7,422 bases of DNA from Oscillibacter sp. (GCA_020025415.1 JAHHSB010000061.1:1-7422), one strand, 5' to 3'. Positions 1 through 7,055 are shown, numbered from the stretch's first letter. The notes: a model not told the origin generated them from the sequence alone. Translations and numbers: made by a program.

Positions 1-877
1 CGCAGTAGTTGAGCCAGTTGGTGTAGAGCAGGTGGGCGCAGGAGCGCCAGCGCACCAGGGGCGGCCGGCTGGGGTCGTCGCCGGGGAAGTAGTTCTCCGG
101 CACCCGGATGTCCAGCCCCGCAGCCACGTCCCGCAGGTACTCCTTTTGCAGCGTGTCCGGGTCGTACTCGGCATGGCCAGTGAGGAAGACCTGGCGGCAG
201 TGGTCAGTCTTGATGGCATAGACCCCCGCCTCCGGAGAGGAGGAAAGGATCTTCAGCTCCGGCACCGCCTCAATGTCCGCCCGGTCTACCGTGGAGTTCC
301 GGGAGTGGGGCACCCAGAAGCGGTCGTCAAAGCCCCGGAAGAGAATGTAGTTGGGCTCCTCCAAGGTGTGCTCGAACACGCCGAAAAGCTTATGAGGCAG
401 CTGGCGCTTTTGGATGCCGTAGTGGTAGTAAAGTCCCGCCAGGGCCCCCCAGCAGATGTGAAGGGTGGAGTGGACGTGGGTCTTGCTCCACTCCATGATC
501 CGGCACAGCTCCGGCCAGTAGTCCACCTCTTCAAAGGGCAGCTGTTCCACCGGCGCGCCGGTGATGACCAGGCCGTCGAATCTGCGGCCGCACACCTCGT
601 CAAAAGTCTTGTAAAAGGCCAGCATATGCTTCTGGGAGGTGTTCTTGGACACATGGCTCGCCGGGGCGATGAGCTCCAGCTCGATCTGCAGCGGCGTGTT
701 GCCCAGCACCCGGGCCAGCTGGGTCTCTGTGTCCACCTTGGTGGGCATCAGGTTCAAAAGCAGGATCTGCAGCGGGCGAATATCCTGCTTCATGGCCCGG
801 GTCTCGGTCATGACGAAGATGTTCTCCTCCCGCAGCACCTGGGTGGCGGGCAGTTGGTTGGGAATTTTGATGGGCAT
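1..877 (-). CDS. metA: Homoserine O-acetyltransferase (MetA family), C-terminus cut by window edge
   Basis: MetA acylates the hydroxyl of L-homoserine, activating it for methionine synthesis in the cytoplasm. The reading frame is open to the left edge; 292 residues are visible of a family length near 305, so only the extreme C-terminus is missing. The family N-terminus [10 protein letters not shown] and the block [13 protein letters not shown] match MetA closely. Catalytic residues align without gaps to E. coli numbering: Cys142 (HICWGA), His235 and Glu237 (TGHAEYD). Position 111 is Glu ([10 protein letters not shown]), where E. coli has Gly. In the family, Glu111 is linked to acetyl-CoA use and Gly111 to succinyl-CoA, so I infer acetyl specificity, which agrees with the sulfhydrylase next door. 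The ATG shares its A with the metY TGA (TGATG). A GGAGG at 885-889 lies inside metY, 7 bases before the start, which suggests translational coupling. The gene is probably controlled by the T-box ahead of metY. Confidence 0.96.
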   Translation of the reverse strand, partial: MPIKIPNQLPATQVLREENIFVMTETRAMKQDIRPLQILLLNLMPTKVDTETQLARVLGNTPLQIELELIAPASHVSKNTSQKHMLAFYKTFDEVCGRRFDGLVITGAPVEQLPFEEVDYWPELCRIMEWSKTHVHSTLHICWGALAGLYYHYGIQKRQLPHKLFGVFEHTLEEPNYILFRGFDDRFWVPHSRNSTVDRADIEAVPELKILSSSPEAGVYAIKTDHCRQVFLTGHAEYDPDTLQKEYLRDVAAGLDIRVPENYFPGDDPSRPPLVRWRSCAHLLYTNWLNYC

Positions 878-2157
878 CAGATCGCCTCCAGCGCCTGACG
901 AAGATCGTCGATCAGATCCTCCTTGCTCTCCAAGCCGCAGCTCAGGCGCACCAGCCCGGCGGGAATACCCGCCGCGGCAAGCTGCTCATCGGTGAGCTGA
1001 CGGTGGGTGGAGGAGGCGGGATTCAGGCAGCAGGTCCGGGCATCGGCCACATGGGTCTCGATGGCGGCCAGCTTCAGATTCCGCATGAAGATGCCGGCCG
1101 CCTCCCGGCCGCCCTTCAGTTCAAAGGACACCACACCGCACGAGCCCTTGGGCAGGTACTTCTGGGCCAGGGCGTAGTAGGGGTCCCCGGGCAGGCCGCA
1201 GTAGCGCACCCCAGCCACCTTGGGATGGGTGGAGAGGAACTCCGCCACCGCCTGGCCGTTTTCACAGTGGCGGGCCATACGCACGTGGAGGCTCTCCAGC
1301 CCCAGGTTCAGGTAGAAGGCGTTCTGGGGGGACTGGATGGAGCCAAAGTCCCGCATCAGCTGGGCGGTGCACTTGGTGATGAAGGCCCCCTCCTTGCCGA
1401 ACTTTTCGGCGTAGGTGATGCCGTGATAGCTCTCGTCGGGGGTGCAAAGGCCGGGGAACTTGTCCGCGTAGGCCATCCAGTCAAACTTGCCGGCGTCCAC
1501 GATGGCGCCGCCCACGGCCACGCCGTGACCGTCCATATACTTGGTAGTGGAGTGGGTGACAATATCCGCCCCCCACTCGAAGGGGTGGCAGCCCACGGGG
1601 GTGGCGAAGGTGTTGTCCACAATCAGGGGCACGCCGTGATCATGGGCGGCCTTGGCAAACAGCTCGATATCCAGCACCGTCAGGGCGGGGTTGGCAATGG
1701 TCTCACCGAAGACCGCCTTGGTGTTGGGGCGGAAGGCAGCGTGAAGCTCTTCTTCCGTAGCGTCGGGGGAGACGAAGGTGGTCTCGATGCCCATTTTGGC
1801 CATGGTGACGGCGATCAGGTTGAAGGTGCCGCCGTAGATGCTGGAAGAGCAGACGATGTGATCCCCGCAGTTGGCCAGGTTGAACAGCGCGAAGAAGTTG
1901 GCCGCCTGGCCGGAAGAGGTGAGCATGGCGGCGGTGCCGCCCTCCAGGGCCGCGATCTTGGCCGCCACATAGTCATTGGTGGGGTTTTGCAGCCGGGTGT
2001 AGAAATAGCCGCTGGCCTCCAGGTCGAAGAGCTTGCCCATATCCTCGGAGGTGGCATACTTGAAGGTGGTGGACTGGATAATGGGGATCTGCCGGGGCTC
2101 GCCGTTGCCGGGGGTGTAGCCGCCCTGGACGCAGATGGTTTCCGGACGATAAGACAT
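877..2157 (-). CDS. metY: O-acetylhomoserine sulfhydrylase (O-acetylhomoserine aminocarboxypropyltransferase)
   Basis: This 426-residue PLP enzyme of the Cys/Met metabolism family is predicted to combine O-acetylhomoserine with sulfide to give homocysteine and acetate. Visible motifs are YTRLQNPT (53-60; Tyr and Arg contact the PLP phosphate of the neighbouring subunit), SSGQAA (81-86), Asp181 in IVDNTFATP (PLP ring nitrogen), the Schiff-base Lys206 in [11 protein letters not shown], and Arg404 in VRLSCGLE (substrate carboxylate). Its length near 430, against about 380-400 for cystathionine synthases and lyases, and the insertion around 225-265 ([14 protein letters not shown]) favour MetY over MetB or MetC. 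The ATG at 2157 has AAAGGAG 9 bases upstream. The gene is first in a metY-metA operon behind a T-box leader and overlaps metA by one base. The acetyl-type MetA beside it supports O-acetylhomoserine as substrate. A role in recycling methanethiol is possible but cannot be read from the sequence. Confidence 0.95.
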   Translation of the reverse strand: MSYRPETICVQGGYTPGNGEPRQIPIIQSTTFKYATSEDMGKLFDLEASGYFYTRLQNPTNDYVAAKIAALEGGTAAMLTSSGQAANFFALFNLANCGDHIVCSSSIYGGTFNLIAVTMAKMGIETTFVSPDATEEELHAAFRPNTKAVFGETIANPALTVLDIELFAKAAHDHGVPLIVDNTFATPVGCHPFEWGADIVTHSTTKYMDGHGVAVGGAIVDAGKFDWMAYADKFPGLCTPDESYHGITYAEKFGKEGAFITKCTAQLMRDFGSIQSPQNAFYLNLGLESLHVRMARHCENGQAVAEFLSTHPKVAGVRYCGLPGDPYYALAQKYLPKGSCGVVSFELKGGREAAGIFMRNLKLAAIETHVADARTCCLNPASSTHRQLTDEQLAAAGIPAGLVRLSCGLESKEDLIDDLRQALEAI

Positions 2158-2160
2158 TGT

Positions 2161-2173
2161 GAAAAACTCCTTT
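2161..2173 (-). promoter_or_regulatory. Ribosome binding site of metY
   Basis: On the minus strand AAAGGAG lies 9 bases before the metY ATG at 2157. It is 3' of the T-box terminator's T-run (2187-2192), so it is transcribed only when the leader is read through. Confidence 0.8.
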
Positions 2174-2186
2174 CAGTTGGGGGACG

Positions 2187-2234
2187 AAAAAACGGCTTTC
2201 GTCCCAAAGATCAGTTCTTTGAGACGAAAGCCGT
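2187..2234 (-). terminator. Intrinsic terminator of the metY T-box leader
   Basis: On the minus strand, 2234-2216 and 2210-2192 form a 19-base-pair stem with a single G-U pair and a 5-base ACTGA loop. It is followed by six T residues (2192-2187). The stem reads ACGGCTTTCGTC on one arm and GACGAAAGCCGT on the other. The terminator ends about 30 bases before the metY start. Its 5' arm contains CTCAAA (2223-2218), which can instead pair with TTTGAG just before the T-box, so terminator and antiterminator are mutually exclusive. It may also stop read-through from ppk, because no separate ppk terminator is visible. Confidence 0.93.
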
Positions 2235-2468
2235 AAAAGCCTCCGCGGTACCACTCAAATTGCGCCGCCCTCACGGTCCGGCGCCCCTTTAGGGTCCAAC
2301 AACCCCGTTGCACTGACGCAGCATACGCGGGACGTCCTAACGGCAGCGGCGCTGCCCTCGAACGACCGGCTCAGGAGCCATAGAGCCTGGAACCCCTTGC
2401 CGCCGGCTCGCACCCAACGCCGGCTCTCTGCGGGCTTAGCAGTTCCGCCCCTCTCCATCATCGCTTTG
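2187..2468 (-). ncRNA. T-box riboswitch leader, probable methionine (AUG) specifier, upstream of metY-metA
   Basis: This stretch holds no gene; it is the cis-acting leader of metY-metA. It would bind uncharged tRNA and, when bound, prevent termination. Stem I runs about 2465-2361: base pairing AGCGA with TCGTT, a kink-turn-like TGA element, GGAG (2456-2453) with CTCC (2377-2374), and GGAAC (2446-2442) with GTTCC (2393-2389). Its distal part has AGAGAG (2429-2424) and GGGTGCGA (2415-2408), resembling the conserved AG bulge and terminal loop. The specifier loop's 3' side ends ATG-G before CTCC, giving AUG at 2381-2379. A GGCAGC/GCTGCC hairpin (2356-2342) and a GCGCCG/CGGCGC stem (2284-2262) follow. 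The T-box is GAGTGGTACCGCG (2256-2244); its TGGT would pair with an ACCA tRNA end. Antiterminator pairs are TTTGAG (2259-2254) with CTCAAA (2223-2218) and GCG with CGT. The family call is firm; the specifier was folded by hand and is less certain. Confidence 0.92.
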
Positions 2469-2474
2469 AAAGCT

Positions 2475-2503
2475 ATTATAAAAACCGCCGGCCCCTTTGT
2501 CAA
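2475..2503 (-). promoter_or_regulatory. Consensus sigma-70/SigA promoter of the metY leader
   Basis: On the minus strand TTGACA (2503-2498) and TATAAT (2480-2475) match consensus at all twelve positions, separated by exactly 17 bases. The expected transcription start is near 2468, just ahead of T-box Stem I. The -35 box overlaps the ppk stop codon (TGA, 2502-2500). A full-strength promoter fits a leader whose control is exerted by termination rather than by initiation. Confidence 0.93.
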
Positions 2504-4689
2504 GACTTTTCCGCGGCATCCTCCGCCGTGGCCAGGCGATAGGCCCGCTGGTAGAAGTACTCCTGGGCGCTGAGGCGCTCCTCCCCGCCCTCCACAGGGG
2601 CGTAGTTCCCGTCGGGCCCCAGCTGCCGGGCCTGGACATTGTCCCGGAGCATGATCTGGAAATTCTCCTCCAGCCGCTGCCGGATAGACGGATCCAGTAC
2701 GGGGGCGGCCACCTCCACCCGGCGCAGGGTGTTGCGGGTCATCCAGTCCGCCGAGCTTAAATAGACGCTGCGCCGCTCCGCCGTACCGAACAGGTACAGC
2801 CGGGAATGCTCCAGATACCGGCCCACGATGCTGATAACCCGGATATTGTCCGTAGCACCGGGCACGCCGGGCAGCAGGCAGCAGATGCCCCGGATGATCA
2901 GCTGGACCTGCACCCCCGCCCGGGAGGCCTCGATCAGCCGGTCAATGATGGCCTTGTCGGTGAGGGAGTTGAGCTTGGCGCCCACATAGGCGGGCTCACC
3001 CCGCCGGGCATATGTAATCTCCTGGTCGATCTTCTCCAGAATATGGTCCTGCAGGCACTCCGGCGCCAGCACCAGCTGCTCGGTCTGCTCCACCGTTTCG
3101 CCCATGGCCAGGGCCCGGAACACGGCGGCCGCGTCCCGCCCGATGTCCTGGTTGGCCGTCATCAGGCAGTAGTCGGTGTACAGCCGGGCGGTCTTTTCAT
3201 TGTAGTTGCCGGTGCCCACCTGGGTATAGTACTCGGTATGTTCCTCCGTCCGGCGGGTAATCAGGCACAGCTTGGAGTGAACCTTGTAGCCGCTCAGGCC
3301 GTAAATCACCTGGCAGCCCGCCGCTTCCAGCCGGCGGGACCACTCGATGTTGTTCTCCTCGTCAAAGCGGGCTTTGAGCTCCACCAGCACCAGCACTTCC
3401 TTGCCGTTTTCCGCCGCGTCGATCAGGGCCTCCACGATCTTGCTCTGCCGGGCCACCCGGTAAAGGGTCATTTTGATGGAGATCACCCCCGGGTCCGCCG
3501 CCGCCTCCCGCAGCAGCTGCAAAAAGGGCGCCATGGACTCGTATGGATAGTGGAGCAGCCGATCCCGCTCCCGGATCTGCGGCAGTACGCCCTCCCCGGG
3601 GCGGAAGTCCGCCGCCCGCTGGGGGATGCGCTTTTCGTAAAACAGCCGGGGATCCTGGCGCAGCAGATCCTGGATATCCGAGAAGAAGGAAAGGTCCAGG
3701 GGCGTGCGGCTGCGGAACACATGCGCCGGGTCCACCTGGGTGTAGCGGCACAGCAGCTCCACCGTCTCGGCATCCAGCCGGCGGGAAAGCTCCATGCGCA
3801 CCGGGGCCAGGCGGCGGCGCTTTTTCATCAGGTCCGCCATGAACTCCCGGTAATCCAGATCCTCGTCATACAGGGCGTCGGCGTCGATGTCGGCATTGCG
3901 GGTCACCCGCAGCAACGACTTGGCCTGCACCGGATACCCCTTGAACACCTTGGGGATAAAGTGCAGAATCAGCTCCTCGGAGAGCAGATAGCAGCCCTCC
4001 CGGCCGGGGACAGGGATCAGGCGGGGAATGACGTCGGTTTGGCAGGGGATGAGCCCCAGCTTTTTCCGGCCGCCCTTGCCGCCCAGCACCGCCACGGCGT
4101 AGATCTCCTTATTGCGCAGGAAGGGGAAGGGCTGGCGCTTGCCCACCATAGTGGGGGAGATCAGGGGAGCAATTTCCCCAGTAAAATACCGCTCCAGGTC
4201 CGCCCTCTCCTTCTTGGCCAGCTTGCCGAAGCTGGTCAGGCAGATACCCTGTTCCTCCAGCCGCTCCTCCAGCTCCCGGCACACCGCGTCCCGCTTCTCG
4301 CCCAGGCGGGCCACTTCCGCCAGCACGGCGGTCAGCTGCTCCTGGGCCGTCATCTGGGTCTTGTTGTCCCGCAGGTCCCGGGATACCAGCCGCTGGTCCA
4401 CCAGGGAGCCCACCCGCACCATGAAAAACTCATCCAGATTGCTCTGATAGATGGAGACGAAGTTCAGCCGCTCGCACAGCGGCACCCGGGGGTCCGCCGC
4501 CTCCTCCAGCACCCGCTCGTTGAATTTCAGCCACGACAGCTCCCGGTTCCGGTACAGCCGCACCTCTTCGTTCACCTGTGCCTTGCCTCCTTCTCCGCCG
4601 GAGGGCGCCCCCATTTGCCCGCTTCTCTCTCCGGGGTGCAGGCCCAGCCTGCCCAGCAGGCCCGCCACGGTATTGCGGAAGGTTTCCAT
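2500..4689 (-). CDS. ppk: Polyphosphate kinase 1
   Basis: PPK1 reversibly transfers the ATP gamma-phosphate to a growing inorganic polyphosphate chain. From the ATG at 4689 the protein has 729 residues, usual for the family. Residues 1-40 are a poorly conserved Gly/Ser-rich stretch. The N-terminal domain starts at LYRNRELSWLKFNERV (45-60) and continues SIYQSNLDEFFMVRVGSL (79-96). The catalytic half has MTLYR (407-411), VELKARFDEENN (436-447) and the autophosphorylated His471 in YKVHSKLCLI (E. coli His435). It also has GTGNYNEKTARLYTD (492-506) and the second active-site His628 in YLEHSRLYLF (E. coli His592). Both histidines are present, so the enzyme looks intact. Two adjacent ATGs occur (4692 and 4689). 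AGGAGG at 4701-4696 is 3 bases from the first and 6 from the second, so I prefer the second. The frame stays open to 4842 inside ppx, but that extension lacks family similarity. The gene lies 40 bases after ppx, probably in one operon. Confidence 0.96.
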   Translation of the reverse strand: METFRNTVAGLLGRLGLHPGERSGQMGAPSGGEGGKAQVNEEVRLYRNRELSWLKFNERVLEEAADPRVPLCERLNFVSIYQSNLDEFFMVRVGSLVDQRLVSRDLRDNKTQMTAQEQLTAVLAEVARLGEKRDAVCRELEERLEEQGICLTSFGKLAKKERADLERYFTGEIAPLISPTMVGKRQPFPFLRNKEIYAVAVLGGKGGRKKLGLIPCQTDVIPRLIPVPGREGCYLLSEELILHFIPKVFKGYPVQAKSLLRVTRNADIDADALYDEDLDYREFMADLMKKRRRLAPVRMELSRRLDAETVELLCRYTQVDPAHVFRSRTPLDLSFFSDIQDLLRQDPRLFYEKRIPQRAADFRPGEGVLPQIRERDRLLHYPYESMAPFLQLLREAAADPGVISIKMTLYRVARQSKIVEALIDAAENGKEVLVLVELKARFDEENNIEWSRRLEAAGCQVIYGLSGYKVHSKLCLITRRTEEHTEYYTQVGTGNYNEKTARLYTDYCLMTANQDIGRDAAAVFRALAMGETVEQTEQLVLAPECLQDHILEKIDQEITYARRGEPAYVGAKLNSLTDKAIIDRLIEASRAGVQVQLIIRGICCLLPGVPGATDNIRVISIVGRYLEHSRLYLFGTAERRSVYLSSADWMTRNTLRRVEVAAPVLDPSIRQRLEENFQIMLRDNVQARQLGPDGNYAPVEGGEERLSAQEYFYQRAYRLATAEDAAEKS

Positions 4690-4729
4690 CATGCTCCTCC
4701 TGTTTCTCTCTATGCCGGCAGTCCCCGGC

Positions 4730-5635
4730 TCAGCTTCTCTTTTCCAGCAGCTGGCGGCAGAGGTAGCCCTCCCGCACGCCGTAACGGCTGATATACAGCT
4801 CCTGGGCCTGCAGCCTCTCGCACACCGCCTCCATGAGCACAATGCCCGGCAGGATGGTGTGCAGCCGGTCCGGGCAGGCGTTCAGAATCAGCTTCCGGGC
4901 CCGGACGTCCCGCTTGCTCAAAATCCCCACCAGCTTGTGGAGCTGCTTGGGGGTTAGGCACCGCTCATCCGCCGGCCGGTCCAGGCAGGCCCCGGCAATC
5001 TTCAGCACCGCCCGGGCCGTGCCGCCCACGCCGCACACCCGCTGGGGCCGGCTGGGGGGCAGCTCCGCCCGGTCCAGGGCCTGCTCCACCGCCTGGCAAA
5101 TGGCCTTAAGCTCCTTATCCTTGGGCCAGATTTTGGACACCTGCTGGTTGAACAGCGTCAGCGAGCCCAAAGGCAAGCTCTGGGCCCGGAGGATGCGCCC
5201 ATCCTCCACCTGCACCAGCTCCGTGCTGCCGCCGCCGATGTCAAACATGGCCCCGCTGTGCAGATCCAGATCCTGCAGGGCGCCGTAATAGCCCAGCTCC
5301 GCCTCCTCGTCGCCAGAGAGGACCTCCACCACCACGCCGGTGCGATCCTGGATGGCCTCCACCACTTCTTCCGTATTACGGATATTGCGTACGGAGGCGG
5401 TGGCAAAGACATGCATCTCCTGGATGCCCAGCTGCTGGAGCAGGCCGGAAAACCCGGTCAGCACCTGGCAGGCCCGCTCAATGCCCTCTTCGGACAAGAT
5501 ACCCTGGCTGATATAGTTGGCCAGGCCTGCCATTTCCTTCTCGGAAAACATCAATTGAAAAGACCCAGCATCCTCCAGCCGGTATACCGACAGCCGGACG
5601 GTATTGGAGCCCAGGTCCACGATCGCAGTATGCAC
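4730..5635 (-). CDS. ppx: Exopolyphosphatase / guanosine pentaphosphatase (Ppx/GppA family), short form
   Basis: Ppx/GppA proteins of the ASKHA fold remove terminal phosphate from polyphosphate or the 5'-phosphate of pppGpp. The 301-residue protein has the N-terminal phosphate-binding loop IVDLGSNTVRL (5-15), FATASVRNIRN (77-87), the SGDEEAELGYYG block (107-118) that carries the family's catalytic glutamate, and the second loop FDIGGGSTELV (131-141). CGVGGTARAV (201-210) follows. It ends near residue 301, so it has the two ASKHA subdomains but not the C-terminal HD-like region of the roughly 500-residue E. coli enzymes; short forms are common in other bacteria. The start is GTG at 5635, with AAGGGAG 9 bases upstream and no better ATG. 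The neighbouring ppk favours an exopolyphosphatase role; pppGpp hydrolysis cannot be excluded. Confidence 0.94.
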   Translation of the reverse strand: MHTAIVDLGSNTVRLSVYRLEDAGSFQLMFSEKEMAGLANYISQGILSEEGIERACQVLTGFSGLLQQLGIQEMHVFATASVRNIRNTEEVVEAIQDRTGVVVEVLSGDEEAELGYYGALQDLDLHSGAMFDIGGGSTELVQVEDGRILRAQSLPLGSLTLFNQQVSKIWPKDKELKAICQAVEQALDRAELPPSRPQRVCGVGGTARAVLKIAGACLDRPADERCLTPKQLHKLVGILSKRDVRARKLILNACPDRLHTILPGIVLMEAVCERLQAQELYISRYGVREGYLCRQLLEKRS

Positions 5636-5652
5636 GCGTTCTTTCTCCCTTC

Positions 5653-5703
5653 ATTATAGAACCTACCCAGTCTATTTTACACAGCTGTACGGAAAATACG
5701 CAA
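5653..5703 (-). promoter_or_regulatory. Candidate promoter region for ppx-ppk (uncertain)
   Basis: The A/T-rich stretch before ppx has two weak possibilities on the minus strand. One is a perfect TATAAT at 5658-5653 with a poor TGTAAA -35 (5681-5676, 17-base spacer). It would start transcription inside the AAGGGAG ribosome binding site, which argues against it. The other is TAAAAT (5679-5674) with TTGCGT (5703-5698, 18-base spacer), which keeps the ribosome binding site in the transcript. I cannot choose firmly. Confidence 0.3.
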
Positions 5704-5761
5704 GCAGTTTTTTGTAAAATTTTGCATATGGCGCCCGGATCCCCCCCTGGTCCGGTCCGGC

Positions 5762-5790
5762 TTGTAAAAGGGCAGGGGATCAGCTATAAT
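5762..5790 (+). promoter_or_regulatory. Promoter of the PatB/MalY-type gene
   Basis: TTGTAA (5762-5767, four of six matches to TTGACA) and TATAAT (5785-5790, perfect) are separated by 17 bases. The expected start near 5797 leaves a leader of about 66 bases before the ATG at 5864. Confidence 0.7.
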
Positions 5791-5806
5791 AAAGAAAACG
5801 CAAAGG

Positions 5807-5832
5807 GCTGCCGCTCCGGCGGGAACGGCAGC
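5807..5832 (+). repeat. Inverted repeat (hairpin) in the 5' leader of the C-S lyase gene
   Basis: GCTGCCG (5807-5813) and CGGCAGC (5826-5832) form a perfect 7-base-pair GC-rich stem around a 12-base loop. The loop can add an alternative CCG/CGG pairing. It lies between the predicted transcription start (about 5797) and the ribosome binding site (AGGGGGG, 5851-5857). Only four T residues follow (5836-5839), so it is a poor terminator. It could be a transcript-stabilising or regulator-binding element; no known riboswitch class is recognisable. Confidence 0.5.
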
Positions 5833-5863
5833 GAATTTTGGAAAGAAAACAGGGGGGATCTGT

Positions 5864-7018
5864 ATGGAAACGCTGATCTACCGGGACCGGAAGGGCAGCA
5901 ACTGTTTAAAGTGGGATTATCCCGCCGGCCAATTCTCCCGCCAGGAGCTGACGCCCCTGTGGGTGGCGGATATGGACTTTGCCGCCCCGGCCTGCGTGCG
6001 CCAGGCGCTGGCGGAGCAGGCGGAATTCGGCGTGTTCGGCTACCCGGCCTCGTCGGAGGGGTATTACCAGGCCTTTCTGGACTGGCAGCGGAAGTGGCAC
6101 GGCGTGGAGCTGCAGCGGGACAGGCTGCGCTACACACCCGGTGTGGTGGCGGGCTTTTACTGGTTCGTTCAGCTGCTCAGCCAGCCGGGGGAGGCAGTGC
6201 TCATCCAGCCGCCGGTGTATTACCCCTTCCGCAACGCGGTGAAGGATACCGGCCGCCGCCTGGTGACCAACGAGCTGGTGAACAGCCACGGGGTCTATAC
6301 CATCGACTTCGATGATTTTGAGCGCAAGATCGTGGACGAGCAGGTGAAGGTCTTTCTCCTCTGCTCCCCCCACAACCCGGCGGGCCGGGTGTGGAAGCGG
6401 GCGGAGCTGGAGCGGATGCTCTCTATCTGCCGGGCCCACGGCGTCCGGGTCATCGCCGACGAGATCCACCAGGACTTCGTCTATCCCGGCCATGTCCACA
6501 CCCCTGCGGCCGCCATTCCCGGCTATGAGGACATGGTGGTGTCCCTCACCGCCCCCAGCAAGACCTTCAACCTGGCGGGGCTGAAGATGTCCGTGGCCAC
6601 CATTCCCGATCCGGAGCTGCGCGGTCGTTTTGATGAGTTTGTGGGCCGCCTGCGCCTGACTGACGGGAGCCTGCCCGGCATCGCCGCAGCCACCGCTGCC
6701 TACAACGGCGGCCGAGACTGGCTGGACGCCATTTTGGAAACGGTGCAGGCCAACTACCGCTGCCTGCAGGAGATCCTGCTTCCCGCCCGGCCGAAGGTGG
6801 TGCTCTCCCCGCTGGAGGGGACGTATCTGGCCTGGCTAGACCTGGGGGCCTATGTGGCGCCGGAGGGGCTCACCGAGTTGGTGGAGGGCCGCTGCGGCCT
6901 GGCGGCGGACTACGGCCGCTGGTTCGGCGGCAGCGCCGCCTGTCACATCCGGCTGAACCTGGCCACCAAGCAGGAGATCATCGCCGACGCCGCCCGGCGC
7001 CTGGCAGACGCGCTTTGA
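5864..7018 (+). CDS. patB: PatB/MalY-type PLP-dependent C-S beta-lyase (putative cystathionine beta-lyase)
   Basis: This 384-residue class I/II aminotransferase-fold protein belongs to the MalY/PatB group. These enzymes cleave the C-S bond of cystathionine, cysteine or cysteine conjugates by beta-elimination, giving a thiol, pyruvate and ammonia. Group-typical motifs are PLWVADMDF (31-39), FGVFGYP (55-61), QPPVYYPF (115-122), CSPHNPAGRVW (167-177), ADEIHQDFVY (198-207), the Schiff-base Lys233 in APSKTFNLAGLK, GTYLAWLDL (319-327) and Arg363 in HIRLNLA. Asn171 and Asp199 are the expected PLP contacts. Length is normal for the family (about 385-395). The ATG at 5864 is preceded by AGGGGGG with a 6-base gap. 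The gene runs divergently from ppx-ppk with its own promoter and is probably monocistronic, ending before a convergent gene. Methionine genes nearby fit a sulfur role, but substrate preference cannot be read from sequence and some homologues act mainly on other thioethers. The symbol is by family resemblance. Confidence 0.88.
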   Translation: METLIYRDRKGSNCLKWDYPAGQFSRQELTPLWVADMDFAAPACVRQALAEQAEFGVFGYPASSEGYYQAFLDWQRKWHGVELQRDRLRYTPGVVAGFYWFVQLLSQPGEAVLIQPPVYYPFRNAVKDTGRRLVTNELVNSHGVYTIDFDDFERKIVDEQVKVFLLCSPHNPAGRVWKRAELERMLSICRAHGVRVIADEIHQDFVYPGHVHTPAAAIPGYEDMVVSLTAPSKTFNLAGLKMSVATIPDPELRGRFDEFVGRLRLTDGSLPGIAAATAAYNGGRDWLDAILETVQANYRCLQEILLPARPKVVLSPLEGTYLAWLDLGAYVAPEGLTELVEGRCGLAADYGRWFGGSAACHIRLNLATKQEIIADAARRLADAL

Positions 7019-7055
7019 AAAAACAACAGGCTCCGGGGCCGGATCTTTTCTTTTT
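7019..7055. terminator. Weak, possibly bidirectional terminator between convergent genes
   Basis: GGCT-CCGG-GGCC (7029-7040) gives a short 4-base-pair stem including one G-U pair. It is followed on the plus strand by TCTTTTCTTTTT (7044-7055). On the minus strand the same stem is followed by TGTTGTTTTTT (complement of 7018-7028). The position between two converging stop codons and T-runs on both sides suggest shared termination, but the stem is short. Confidence 0.4.

Noticed and set aside
1003..2292. 429-residue plus-strand open frame opposite metY, and other long antisense frames over metA and the C-S lyase
   Set aside because: All mirror well-supported conserved genes, have Gly/His/Val-rich composition, and lack family motifs or convincing ribosome binding sites.
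2158..2474. SAM (S-box) riboswitch as the leader type
   Set aside because: The conserved T-box with TGGTACCGCG, the AGAGAG and GGGTGCGA elements and the terminator/antiterminator pairing identify a T-box. I saw no S-box core.
2255..2639. Two short minus-strand frames over the T-box leader and ppk end (2255-2503 and 2436-2639)
   Set aside because: They overlap the promoter, Stem I and the ppk C-terminus, and their sequences are explained by RNA structure or by the ppk reading frame.
2806..4791. 661-residue plus-strand open frame opposite ppk
   Set aside because: It lies antisense to an intact PPK1 with both active-site histidines. In GC-rich genes stop codons are rare in this opposite frame. 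Its product is rich in His, Gln, Leu and Pro, with no recognisable motif.
4690..4842. Extension of ppk upstream to an ATG at 4842
   Set aside because: The extra 51 residues overlap the conserved ppx end and are Arg/Cys-rich without similarity to PPK1. A strong AGGAGG precedes the ATG pair at 4692/4689.
5722..6315. 197-residue plus-strand frame overlapping the start of the C-S lyase
   Set aside because: It is a shadow frame. The C-S lyase in the neighbouring frame has conserved motifs throughout and its own ribosome binding site.
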